Translations under genes and position numbers: made by a program
Part shown: piece by piece, positions 10,850 to 24,200 of the stretch
How the letters are laid out: the number at the start of each line of letters is the position of its first letter
Position numbering within the stretch: the first letter of the stretch is position 1
Notes under the pieces: generated by a model
Database searches by the model: none
Seen by the model: only the letters and a program-made list of their open reading frames with translations
What the model was told of the DNA's origin: nothing
Assembly (NCBI RefSeq): GCF_037975245.1
Contig: NC_092572.1
Span: forward strand, 27,201,989 to 27,265,988
Direction: 5' to 3'
Length of the DNA: 64,000 nucleotides
From: Apostichopus japonicus
Taxonomy: Eukaryota; Echinodermata; Holothuroidea; Aspidochirotida; Stichopodidae

Positions 10850-11980
10850 TGACACCATTAGAGTCTCTACTTCGAAATTGGCAATTTTGACCTTCGCCGC
10901 AATAGTCTGTGACTATTTGTAACATAGTTTAGTTTTAACAACAGGATATGACGGGTGAGTTGAGCTATTGCGGTGACTTTTAAGTTTTAGCGTATCTTTA
11001 TCTTTTAGAGTTTCTCTGCTACGTTCAGAGTGATTATTTGTTGAAATGATGATAAGTTGTAGAATCATGTGTGCGCTCTGTTACTGCCTGATAGAGAGAA
11101 TTAAATGCATAAGCTTAGGCTTTGCCTAGTCTTAGTTAAGCCCAAGTTAGAGCTAGACTAGTTATACTAACCGTATTCATTAATGGGATTCATTATGCAA
11201 TGTCGTAACACTCCCCCACCGCGTCAGTGTATTACATAGCTATTCCATTCTGTTCGCATGAGACAAATGTTTTTACTAACATAAATAGAAGCAACTGACA
11301 AACAGGAGTTTTAGATTGGGATCATGAAGTATAGGCATTCAACCACATCATTGCCATCGTCGTCATCAAAGTAAATCAAAATCACTTGTTGACGCCAAGA
11401 TAGTCCCTATTTAGAAATCGACAGTTGTGACCTTTGCCCCAGTATTCTGTGAATATTTGCAACATAGGAATGTCGCTTCAGCTTAGTATAGTTTAACATC
11501 ATGATATGACGGGTGAGTTGAGTTATTGCGGTGACTTTTAAGCTTTAGCGTAGCTTTATGTGATATATTTTTTTTTCTGCTACGCGTTCCGAGGATTTAA
11601 GGTCAGAGTGATTATTTGTTAAAATTATGAAAAGTTATAGAACCATACGTGTGCTCAGTCACTGCCTGGCAGATAGAATTACATGCATAATATTAGGCTT
11701 TACCGAGTCTTATTTAAACCTACGTTAGAGCGAGACTAGTTATACTAACCGTATTCATTAATGGGATTCATTATACAATGTCGTAACACTCCGCCACCGC
11801 ATCATTGTTTTCTATAACTTTCCCATTCTGTATTCACGAGACAAATGTTCTTACTAATATATCAAGAAGCAACCGATGAACAGAAGTTTTAGATTGGGAT
11901 CATGATTCATAAGCATTCAACCACATCATCGTCATCTCAATCGCCATCGTCATCAAAGTAAAACAAAATTACTTGTTGAC
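10850..11980 (+). repeat. Two-copy tandem duplication of ~570 bp upstream of a gene
   Basis: Copy one (~10850-11398) and copy two (~11399-11980) share long stretches in order: acgggtgagttgag(c/t)tattg at 10951 and 11509, then gttatactaaccgtattcat at 11161 and 11739, then a CCACCGC-containing block and ttttagattgggatcatga. The offset grows from 558 to 578 bp, so indels have accumulated. The repeat ends about 100 bp before the first leader exon of the downstream gene, so it may duplicate its promoter region. Confidence 0.8.
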
Positions 11981-12059
11981 CATGTAGTTCATGAGTGACT
12001 TCACAAGTTATTCTGCAACATTTTATATAACCTACCAAAAGAACAAGATATTTATCTAC

Positions 12060-12104
12060 GTGGGTTGAAGTTTTGTGCTACGTTTCACAAGCTCTGTGCT
12101 AAAT
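12060..12104 (+). other. Probable 5' leader exon (3' boundary only)
   Basis: A strong donor, AAAT|GTAAGTATTTG at 12104/12105, is followed 122 bp later by a good acceptor (CTTTTTTTCATATCAG, ending at 12226) just before the initiator codon of the gene below. The transcription start is not identifiable, so the left edge is nominal. Confidence 0.5.
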
Positions 12105-12226
12105 GTAAGTATTTGTTTTATATAAATCTGTCTTCGTTATCCCTTTAAATCTTGTACACGTTCAGTCTCTATTATTTGTAAAATATAGCATGCACAAACC
12201 ATGGTCAATCCTTTTTTTCATATCAG

Positions 12227-15200
12227 GAGTGAGGAAGACACCATGGATGAAGCTCCAGACCCCTCGGTAAGAACAATTCTTCGAAGCTCACACATCGTAA
12301 TTACTGTTTATACCTTTATGTTAATAGTTCGAAGGGAAAATTAGTGTGCCATAATTATGTAGTAAAAAGAACAATTTTTGGGGTATGGGAAACTTTTGCT
12401 GTATGGTTGAGCAATGTCATTTCGCAGGTGACCATTGGCAAGTGAATATTACTTTCGAATAGTTTCACACTTGGTCACTAATATTTCTTATCTCAACATT
12501 TTGGTGAATAGCGCTCTGATGTGACTTATATTACAATTTTAAGTTGTATTAACTGGATTACCCCATTTTTGCAATGCAAATCACATTAAAACTGATTTTT
12601 AGATTGGTGATAAAGAGACTGAATATAATACACTCTATAGGTCTGAAATACTCGTAAGAAATATGCATGCATGCAGTCAGTCAGTCAGAAGATGAAAGTC
12701 CGGTTTTAGATACTTGATACTCTTGGGTTGGATTAATTACAGTAAACACACTTGATCATCAAGCATCCAGAGGTCAACAGGTTATCTAGAAGTGGTCTCA
12801 AAATTTACTTAACTGCACACTTTCATTTGGCTTACTTTTCATTGCTATGGTAAAATTATCGCTCAAAACTACTACATAATTTGGTGCCTGTGAGCTCGTT
12901 ACTCTGAATGATGTGTAGGCCCTATGGCCTACTGCAAAGAATATTTGTGATATATTACAGAAAACTCTCAGTAGACACTAGGCATAGAATAATTCACACA
13001 CGTACACACTTGTCCAATAAAGCGTGATAAGATATGCATCAGTTTAGAAATTATGTTTGCCATAGTTAAGAAAAATAAACCTAAATTGAGTTGTCCTGGA
13101 AATTAGACAAATGGTGACTTTTAGCTAAGAAGCTGGATCCAAACATGTGTATGTAATCTGTGTATTTTCTGTTTGTTTGTTTTAAAAATTAAACTAAAAA
13201 TTGAAAGTTATATACTAATATTTTCAAAATATCAAAGTTTCTTCTAAAGTTTTGGCAAGGTGCCATGTTTCGTCTGAGGTTAGAAAGCTGTGTTAGAGGG
13301 ATATCAGGTAACGATCTGTTACATAATTCATATTCATTTGATGTTTATCCCAAAGCAGCTGGTGTGGGTGATGCACATCTTCCAATCAGAAGTATTCAAA
13401 AGGTTTTTGTTTTTCTAGTCATACTGATTATTGGACACTGTTGCTCAAGTCACGCGATTTGCGTCATGTGGAATTAGGAGACCAATGATCATTTCACTTC
13501 AAAGCAGTACTAAGCCGTCAATCGTTTGAAAATATCCCTCTTCAAAAGGAATATTATGTTTCTAAGTTATTGACAAGCTTATCTGCAGAACACAAAGAAG
13601 AGCAATCAAATTGGGTTAAGTGAGATATGTTATAGATACAAACAGATAATATGTATAGAATAGTTTTCATTTAGTCACTTGAGCAACGACATCCATGATG
13701 ATCTGGTTGAGTTCGTTCAATGAGGTACGTTTGATTAAGCAAAGCTATAATTTTGATGTCACTGGGATAGCAAGCATGCTATTAATATTTTTTGTCTATC
13801 CTAGATTGTCAGTGGTGGATTTTCAAGTGAATTTGACAATGATGAGACGAGCAATTCTAAGGAAGTCACTGAGTTTGTAACACGTTCAATGGGAAAATTT
13901 CAAGTGAGCAATTATTATCTTGTAGCCTTCTAACTATCCGCAATTTGCATACTTCACCACATGCCATTTCATAAGAAAGGACCCCAGTAAAATGGTTAAG
14001 ACGTGATAGTCATATGGACAATCTTTCTTTGGTTGTTTTCCTGTTCACCCACTTATAAGCAAAGTAATGTCCCCACAATCTGTAACACAAAATGGGCAGT
14101 TACAATAACAAGTATCTTACTGTTTAATGCAACCTATGAACTATCAGTGAATTCATCCTCACTTGCAGACCATTGATCCTGCTCTCCCAATTAAGATTAT
14201 TGGTGCTTTATTATCTGCTCGGGTGACTCAGGTACGATCAGTTTATTGCGTGAAAAAGGTTCTTCCAAAACCACAAAATTACTTAATATAATGTACCGAG
14301 TATTGGTTGATTGTACCTTTACATTTTTTATTTGTCTTTTTTATTCCAGTACAGAATAACAGCTAGATGAGTTTTTTTTTTTTAGTTTGCAACAAACACT
14401 GGGGTTTGTTTTTGATGTATTCTTTTCAAGTAAACACAGTTTCAGATGTATTCTAAGCCTTTTACTTTGAACAGTGCAAAGTAAATGATTTTATAACGGA
14501 AACCGAAGCAGTGCACAAGCTGTTATGCATGTGATACCAACTTATATCCAACCATGGATATCCAGTGGCAAACAAATCTGACTTCTTATGAAACATAAGA
14601 AAAATATTCCAGTATATATTCCAAGTATTAGTCGAAAATCCCATATCTAAATATTTTGGTCCTTACGCAAGATATCGTTGACTGAATGTAACCTTAATTG
14701 GCTGCTTAAACCTTTATTCTTTCATGCTTTCTATCACTGTATGTTGTCTGTTATGTCATGACAGTAAATATTCATCAAAGGCTCTACTTTTATATTAAAC
14801 TGTCATCTTTCCCTCACAAATAGTCATGGCTGATACGCCCTGGCATCTAAAGCCCATTCGGGGCTAAATTTTGCACAATAATGGATTCATGTGTCAGGGC
14901 TCATTCTAGAGACAATATACTGTATTTGAGTGTGACATTTTGGGCACAACATTTGGGCATGACACCGAGGAAAACATTGAGGCCGACACATGATATTTTG
15001 AGCCTGAAACCAGAGCCTGGTATTATGTAAGGGCTTCATCCAGATACTTTATATTTTAATGAGCACAATATATTGGCATGACAATGAGCACAACATTTGA
15101 GGCCGACACCAGAGTCTGATATTTTGAGCCAGAAACTAGAACCTGACATTACGTGAGGGCTGAATTCAGAGGCTAAATATTTTAATGAGCAAAGTATTTA

Positions 15201-18200
15201 GGGCATGACACTGAGCACAACATTTGAGGCCGACACCACGGCTTGACATTTTGAGCCAAAAATATGCAGGGGTTTAAATCAGAGGCAAAATAATTAAATA
15301 CCACAACTCAATCTGAAGGCCGACAAACAGGCCGGCACTGGAGACAGCGATGAGGCCAATTTTGGAGCCTTCATCCCTACATGAGAAATGAAACATTCTG
15401 AATTAAATCTAAGAAAACCATTCTCCTTACTTTGGGTTACTTGCTATAGGCAGGAAAGTAACTTATACAGTCAAGTGTGTGCGTGTGCGAGTATGTGAGT
15501 GTTTATGTGACGTCCTGACTTGTAAACATGATATCTCAAGATTGGTAACCTCTGAGTTCTCATGTTTAGCATGTAGCTTTCCCATAATTGTTACAGGAAT
15601 CCAATTGTTTAGGAGGAGGTCAAAAGTCATTAGAAGTCCTGCATTCCTGCTTTAATGCTAGTAAGAAACAAGAGTTCAAAATCTATACTTACTCTAAAAA
15701 CATTTTGTTTTTTCAAGTTTAGTCTACATTCTCAATTTTATCTGCGTGAGAAATGGGTTTCTAGATTGTCTTCATTGTAGAGAAAGCTTACATCTGTCAA
15801 ATTATATGAGCCTATTGATTTGCGACAAGTATTTTTTTTCAGTGGTGAATATTTATGTGGGCCTTGCTTCATCGTTCTACCGTATTAATAGAATGCAGAT
15901 CTTTCCTTCGTTGAATCGCATGACCAAACTATCTTGACTTTCTAGTATAATTATCGAAAGTTTTCTGAAAGAAAAGGATGGCTTTTTAACGAAAGAACTA
16001 AACTTAGTATATTACAAAAGACTCACTTAATCCCAGCTAAATCTAGTTAATTCATTTTGAAGCTGGTGTATCAGTTTTAAAAACCAAAACCATATAAAAA
16101 CTGATTTATGAGACCAAATTTGGGTTAAATAAATATAGCAAAAAGGAGAAAGAAAGACCTAAAGAATAATTTCATTCAAGGAGTTAAAGCTTGTTGATCT
16201 TAAAGTACTGTTATTTTCATCTTGTTTATCAGATACTCATTGCATTTTGTATTTGTTCATCTCAAACAAACTAGAGAAAAAGGAACAAATATTAAGACAA
16301 TGATTTCTGACAACGTGTATGGAACTAATATTTATCAATGACAAACACTAACTTCTGCTAATCAATACCCACATTTTAAGTTGATCTAATCATGTCTTCC
16401 TATTTACACTTGACATTTCCAAAGCAGCAAGAAAAACATTTGCTTTGCTCCATTATGTAAAATATTGGCTATATATTCAATGAGTTCTGAGTAATTTTTG
16501 ATTACTCACCTTCCACCATTAGCAATGAATATTACCTCTTAAAGGAGCCTGGCAAAAGTATCACCTAAGGAAAAAGCGAACCTTTAGCTCTTGAGTTTAT
16601 TCCCTCTGTAAGACCTGTAGCAGTTATGATGCTTAATAATTACTCAACGCCAAGCTTACGACACTTATTGAACAAGCCATGGGAGTCAAAATGTCATGCT
16701 CAGGATAAAATTAGAGCCGCTATGTTATGCCTTGTTAGCCCTGATATTGTTGTCATCCTAAGTGTCAGCCTCAATTTCTTGTCTTGTCCACAACTCAGGA
16801 GTGCTGGGTTTGAAATTGCTTATTGGATTAACATTGATAATGTCAGCTTCAAATTTACAAATGTCGGGCCTTAGAATCAGTGTGGGGCCCAGTGACGTGA
16901 TAAAATCAGCCCAATGTTAGCATTATATTTTTGTACGGGTTATCCTTGAAACCTGATACATTTAGAATCTGTAAATAGCTTTCCAGGTTCCCTGTATTAT
17001 CAATGTCATAAGAAAGGAACTGTTCAGTAGGAACATTTCTTATAATATCCTCTGTGAATGTGCGAGTTCAAGTTTATATAAAAGAGAAACAAAGACATTT
17101 TTCAGCTAAACTACTGTGATGACATCATTCATTGAACTGTTGCCAAATGCATTCACTAAATACCACTACATTTGAAAAACTCATATCATGTCATGCAAAA
17201 TACTATGAGAATGTGGTTCAGCAGTCAACTTCAACCACCAAAATAACCCTAATGTGAAAAGAAAGGTGCCTTTGTGCAAATTTGTCTTGCATGAATAATT
17301 GATTTACTGATGATCACTGAATATAATTAATGTTGGACAAGACATGTAAGTGCGATTGTTTCATTGCTTGGTTCTTTTTTATATTGTCTCATTTTCAGCT
17401 TGAAGCAATAAATCGAAAGGGCTCTGATGGAGGCATACACATAGACGGCCGTGGTAATCAAATCTTCTATGACTGCAAATTCATTGTTGATAGTCATCAA
17501 CCGCCCAAATTAGACCCAGGTAAGCACAAAGTGGTACAACGAAGTTGAAATCGACAATTAACCAGTTGCTCAGGTTTACCTTATTTTAAAATTGAAATAT
17601 AAATTATTTAACAACACTATCTGCAGTGTCACATGCATGCATGGAAAAAGGAATGGGCATTTGTTCATGTAGCTCATGCTTTACCAATTTTACATACCAA
17701 TTACATACCACCGAATGTCATATTAGAAAACCAAAGGTTAGTTGCTACTGGGTGCAATATCCATGCACCTAATAGTTAATCCATTAGCTGTAACAAAACA
17801 CAATGTAAGCGAACATTTATAAATAGGGAGGGTTGAGAATGATGGATTTTGCTTAACACTGTACTGCTTTGAAGGTTTCTACATTTCAAAGATTACTTCG
17901 TTATCCAGTCACCAAGTCTGGGTGTATTCTTCTAGAGAAGTATGGCATTAACGTTGCGGATTTTTATAAGAATGGTGATTATTGGGTTAATCTCGTTAGC
18001 CGACGTGTTCACAAGCCAATCTGGAAAGATGTTTTTTACCCCACTTGGTTATACCTGAATATTTTTTTGAATTCTCCTCATTTGGATAGTTTGCTTATCT
18101 GTAGTCTGCCAATTTGGAATATCTCCCTGGCGACGATAGGGGATTTCCCGGTTGATTATCGTCATTGGGCGCTTCATGGCGTACCTTTCATTGGTGACTT

Positions 18201-21200
18201 GATTGATGAAAACGAACATTTTCTTCCTTTGATTCACTTTCTTGAGAAGTATCCCATCAAGACCAATTTTTTTTTGGAATATCATGGCCCTTTTCGGTCT
18301 GTAAAAACCAGGCTGCGTAGTTTTACAGATGCCTGTAATATTGAGTATCTTTGTGGTCCTGTTAATAGTTTCATAAATATACTATTGAATATGGGTAGTT
18401 TTGATTGTAAATATGTTTACAATCATTTGCTGTATTCTTCATACCGCCCGTGTAATTGTTATCTCAAATGGACAGAATCGTTCAGTATTACTAGTGCGGA
18501 TTGGGCCTTGTATTGTACAGTCCCTTTAACTCTAGTAGTGATATTTACTATCGCTGGTTTCAGTATCGTATTCTTCATAGAATCATCGCGACAAATGATT
18601 ATTTGCAAAAGATTGGTATTGTTGCATCAAATATGTGCACTTTTTGCCTTTTTTAATCTTGAAACAATAGAACATTTGTTTTATCATTGTGATTTTGTTC
18701 AGAGAATTTGGAAATTCTTTGAAAATCTTTTCATTAATGTTGATATTAAATTTCATTTGGATATTTCTGAAGTTTTGTTTGGGGAGACTTTTCACGTGTC
18801 CTCAATTAAATGCTCATTTGATAAAATGTTACATTTTTAGTTGTAAGAAAATTATATTCTTCCCACAGTGATTGGCACTGTGAAATATGTGAAAGATTAT
18901 TTTATGATACAAAAATTGATTTTTTAAAACAATATGGATGAGTTGGTATGGGAGAAGTATTGGCTCCCTTGGGTACATTTACTTCAATCGTGACGGTTCG
19001 TTTATTATTTTTGTGTGATGACTATTCTCTTCACTTGTTGAATTCATCCTTTATTGTGTATTGTATGATTTTCATGAGCAATAAAAAATAAATAAAAAAA
19101 AAACCACTTATAAAAAACCTTTTATAATAGCATTCATACATGTTCTAATACAGTACTTTTTTTTCATGTAATCTTATAATTGCTTTTTTTTTGGAGAACA
19201 TGAGGAGTTTATTCGTATGTTTATGTACATATTAAAATTACGTTAAGCTTTCTTCTTGGTTTAGACACAAACCGTGCACAAATCTCAGATGCTGAAGAAT
19301 ATGACAGCAAGATTTTCAGAGTTGTGGTTTTCTCTCAAGAAATGAAGGATCACAATACTGAACATATGACTATTACTGTTTGGTTCTGTCTAGATAGTGA
19401 ATACAAGGTTTGTATCAGCATTATTTGTTGATTGAATGCATGTAATCTGAATTGCATTTCTCAAACTTTCAGACTGGATATGGATCCATGTCAGAAAAGG
19501 GTGTGTCAAATATGTACACTCATTCTTGTTTAGAAAATATGTTGTACATCTAACTGAAATTTTAAAGCATGTAGAGTAGCTGGATATGCTTGCAATGCCT
19601 TTCAGGTGAGGATGGTGGTGGCTAAACTGTTATAAGCTACATGGGCACTGTGTGTGTGTGTTTGTGGGGGGACCATGGACAGAGCTAGCTCAGAAAATTG
19701 AAATATTTTGATGAGCGATGTTTTATTGTTTCATTATGTTGCAAGTTTTTTGAAGTGTGCGGCTGATTTCATCAATATCGCTTAATTATGTTGAGCTGAA
19801 CTATCAAATTGTATGAAGTCAAATATGTATTTTCTTGCAAGTATGTTTAAATGTGGAGCTTGCAGATTGTTACAACTTCAAACCAGAATGTAGCTTTGTA
19901 GGAAGCTTGTTGGTACAGCATATGAACACTCATCTTATTTGTTGCCGTTTGAAACGTTTAAGTTGCCCATTGTCAAACTTGACCTCGATAATTTTGTTTT
20001 CAATGTTTTTGATCAAAGGGTGTTCTGGTAGCTGAGCATGAACATGGAAATATAACATTGGACAGCCACGATACATTTAGACTTGTAGAAGGGTCTCTAG
20101 GTGGAGGGATACAAAGGCAACCTCCAGTGACTGTTACCATGGAAGCTAACAACTCCAATGCATGGAACCCGGACAAATATCAGAAGGTGATCTATGGCAC
20201 TCATTTTGCACCAATTTTATTGCGGTATGAAATTTCGGTGGTCCCAAGTTATATTCAGTGTCACTATGAATATGATCGTGCGCATCTCAGTTTGTGTTGT
20301 CTTTTCGATGTTAATCTAGTGCTCTCAAGTGACTAAGTGGCAAGTCACTAAATACGATTGTCTCAATTAATATCTCCATAGCACTGCGAATATGGCGGGA
20401 TGAACGTACTTTGCTGTGCAAATGCATAATTGGTTGTGTGATCATAGTTCACGTTTTAAAGTGTCTGCTCTTTTACTATCACTGCCACATTTCAGTAGGT
20501 ACCTCTGCTTATTCCGATTTGTTTAGAAGATACTTAATCTGAACACGATCAACAAGAAATAAATGGCTTATGATGCTGTGTCTTTGAAGTCATGACAGGT
20601 GCCAGGAGGGGGGGGGGTAGGGATTTACTAAATATTTATCATGACATTAATATCTAATACAATACAAAATAACAGCAGTTACTTAGCTGCAGAATTCTTA
20701 ATAGCTGCTCAATGGATCATAATATTGTCAGCCAACAAATATGACACGTTAAAGAAAAGAAGAATATCTCATTTTTTTAAATGCTTTTTTTTAGTTTTCA
20801 TGTAAGTTGAGTACGTAGCTTAACGATATCCCGTCAGTTGATATGATTCATGTGTGACCCTTTCTTCAGGAAATTAATGCACAGCAGATATGGAAGGGAG
20901 GTAAAGCTAAGTGCCCTTTCACGCTGCAGAAAGAATCAACTGCTAAAAGGAACCAATTGTACATCACATTGACTATCCATCAGGAAGTAAATGGAGAAAG
21001 GAAGGAAACAGAGTTTATACTTCAAAAGCGGGTAAGATTTAAATAATTTAAGTTTGCTTCCATTTTGTATTACTTTGAAGACTTGATAAAAGAATTGTAA
21101 CTTACAATGCGTCTTAAATATAAAAACTAGCTTTATAAGTTGTGTTTGTTCATAAATAAGTATTCCAAAACCTTTCAGGAGGACCCTAACTATGCATGTG

Positions 21201-24200
21201 CGCCTTCACACCATAGCAGAGAATACCTATCCCACACCTCCTCTTTAATTTAACATATATTTATTCCATTCATGACTTATGAACTGTCTGTCTGGAAGCC
21301 TAACCTGTACATAGTAAGCGAATGTTAAGATATGTTGCAGCCTGCACTAACATACTACTGAACTGTCTGCTCCTCAAAGGCATTATGTCATTGTTGCATA
21401 TTTTAATGGGCTTACATTATATACAATTTGAAAACGTTTGCTTATTCACTGTATATCTACTATGAATCAACTATCTACTATATCTCTACAAGTCAAGTAA
21501 TGTGATAAAAAATATCATCCCAAGTATTACGGACTTCAGTATTACGCAAACTTGAATAATAACAACAGTAAAAATTCAATCATATGTTTTTTTTTATTTA
21601 TAATTACTCCACCTTACTTTATTTTAGGAAATGTATAGCACTTGTTATCAAACTGAGCAAGTAAAAAACCTGTGAGGTAACACCAAAATATTTTGTTTGT
21701 ACAATAAATGCTGTATTTAAACCCAGCAACATATTCACTGTCTGCATTCAAGGACTAATGATGTCCCCGTCATATTTATATTTCTTATCTTATTCTCTAG
21801 ATATGTAGTTATTTACAGTTGTTGCCTAATGCATGTACTGTAGGTTATTTCAAAATGTCTTATTGGTTGATATACCATACTTGAGACTATGTTTCTAGAG
21901 TTTTGCAGAGTAGCCATATAAGGGTTGTATTAGTGTTATAAAAATATGTATTCCGTGTGCAAATCATTCAAAAGAAGAACTTTCTTAAACTTCTCCCACT
22001 GAATATCAATAACAAAAAGGAAAGGGCATAATGTACACTTTTTGTTCCATTTATACCACCACCATTCAACTACCCTCCCTCACCACTCCTTACCCTAAAT
22101 AACCTGTTGGATTATTTTTAGTTCCAAATTCTTATCAACTGGATGCATGTGTAACAGAAACAGGTATGATATACAAGTATAAATAAAATTAATAACCCGA
22201 TGGTTAAACCTTATTCTGTGAATAGCGGTTTGTATATCAAAACAAGAAACTCAAGAAACAAGAGAATCAAATTATATATATGCTGGGTGGTAATTGTTTT
22301 GAACAGATTGTTCATACTAATATTTATTCTGTTGAATTTTCCCACGTTATTATAAGCAGGTTACGTTTAAAAGTATTCAATGCACTTTCTTTGTTTTAGT
22401 AAAAAAATTGAACCAATTGTGTCCATTTTAATCATACATACATACACACACGCATACACACATACATACACACACGCACACATACACTAATACATACTAC
22501 ATTTGAACGTTAGTTGGTATCTCTTTTAAGTAGCAAGTTGCATGTACAACATTAAAAGGTTTTCATCATATACACATGAACAGGCACTTATTTCGCATTC
22601 TATTGCATTATTGTAATAAAAGATGATTTCAAACTTAAGAAAATGTTCTGTTTCAGCAAAGCGTTAATAATTTAGCAGATTCACATAACCTGCGATACAT
22701 ATACACAAATTATTGCTAAATTTATGATTGTCATGAACTTTATTATTTTAACTCTACTGCTGTAGCTGTAATATAGATGAAAGAAACAAATTATCATGGA
22801 CTTTCTTTCGTATAAAATGATAGAAAAGAGTCGTATAAACTGCGTCTCCAAAAGTATCTCCAGTTCAAATTTGGGACTTGTGTGACTTCTGATATCAGTT
22901 CCTTTTCACTTAGTATTATTTTGTGATTCTTTCAATAGATTTGTGACATGCACATGACAGAAGAACAAAAGGCTACATTAGAGCAGGCTGAGTCAGCAAA
23001 TTGTTGCCAGAGTAAGTACAGCCTGCATTGTGAGCTAATTAGTATGACAGTATATTCTAACTGCAAATGTAGCAGTGGCTTATAGATTGACAAAAATCAT
23101 TGTGTATAGACAATGATTTTTTTGTGGTCAGTGAAAGTAGTCTAACACTTTCAGTAGTTTAGTCCATGTGCAGCCAGCTCTTGCAAGCTATACTTCCCAT
23201 TGGTGAGTGTGTTGATGTTGTGTATGTGGATAAAACTTATCAGAAATTTAGACAGCTTTGTAAGTTGAGCATCTAGTTTACTTAGCCTTCCAAATAATAA
23301 CTTAAAGTAACACTGCAATTGATCCAAGAAATAGATCCATGTTGTATCAATCGCTTGTATGAAAGCAAACTTACATATTCCAATATTTTAAGGTTTAATG
23401 TACTATCACCATGTCGTCACGTGAAAGTGCATTTTGTTATAGAATTGCAGATCGATTTAATTTCTCGACATTCACTTTGAGACTATGGCGGTCATATATT
23501 TTATATTTTGAACGATATTAAATCCGGTTTTGTATCTTTGGGAAATGTCAAGCACAACGTAACACTATGGCACGTCTTCAGCTTGGGAGCTAGGTCTCAA
23601 CACTGATGTAAAGTAAGAAATGAACCCCTTTTGAATATACCGTATTGTAGTGCAGTGGGAAATTTTCAGTTTGAACCTCAATGTTATGTATAACACAAAA
23701 TGTCTAGCATTGGATTATTACAGATACGGCCACTTTTTATGGTGTCATCATGCACTGCTTGTAAGCATTATTCTTAAAGTTGAGCCCAAACCTATCTTAC
23801 TTAAGCTGCATTACTTATTTACTTTCAGATGATGTTTTCTCAGTGGTTCCTTATGTTAACAAGCTCTCTCATATGGATGAAGATCTCATTCTTACTGTAT
23901 GGATGTGTCCTAAGAATGAAGGTAACACGGTATTTAAGGTGAGTTCTCGATCATATTATTACAGCTATCGTATGGTTTCTTGGAAGGTAGGTATATTTTC
24001 CTCTTTTGCGTCATATTGATACCTAACTATGGTTGTTTCTGAAGTTGAAATTGCTAGAAATAACAAATTCAATGCAGTTGTAGAGTGTTCTAGCGGGTAG
24101 TGGAGACTGTTTGTCAGCATACTGTGAACTTTGCTTTTAAGACATTGTCATGGTAACAATAACAGTGTCTTCAAAATGTTTGCTGAAAAGTTATAGAGAT

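Noticed and set aside
13690-13722. Extra exon of the host gene (donor at AATGAG|GTACGT)
   Set aside because: The only stop-free frame starts after a TGA and needs a weak acceptor; inserting it would disturb the otherwise consistent phases.
17869-18840. Intact 323-codon host gene
   Set aside because: Sequence matches the post-RT part and zinc motif of LINE ORF2; the sensible frame changes twice and a poly(A)-like tail follows.
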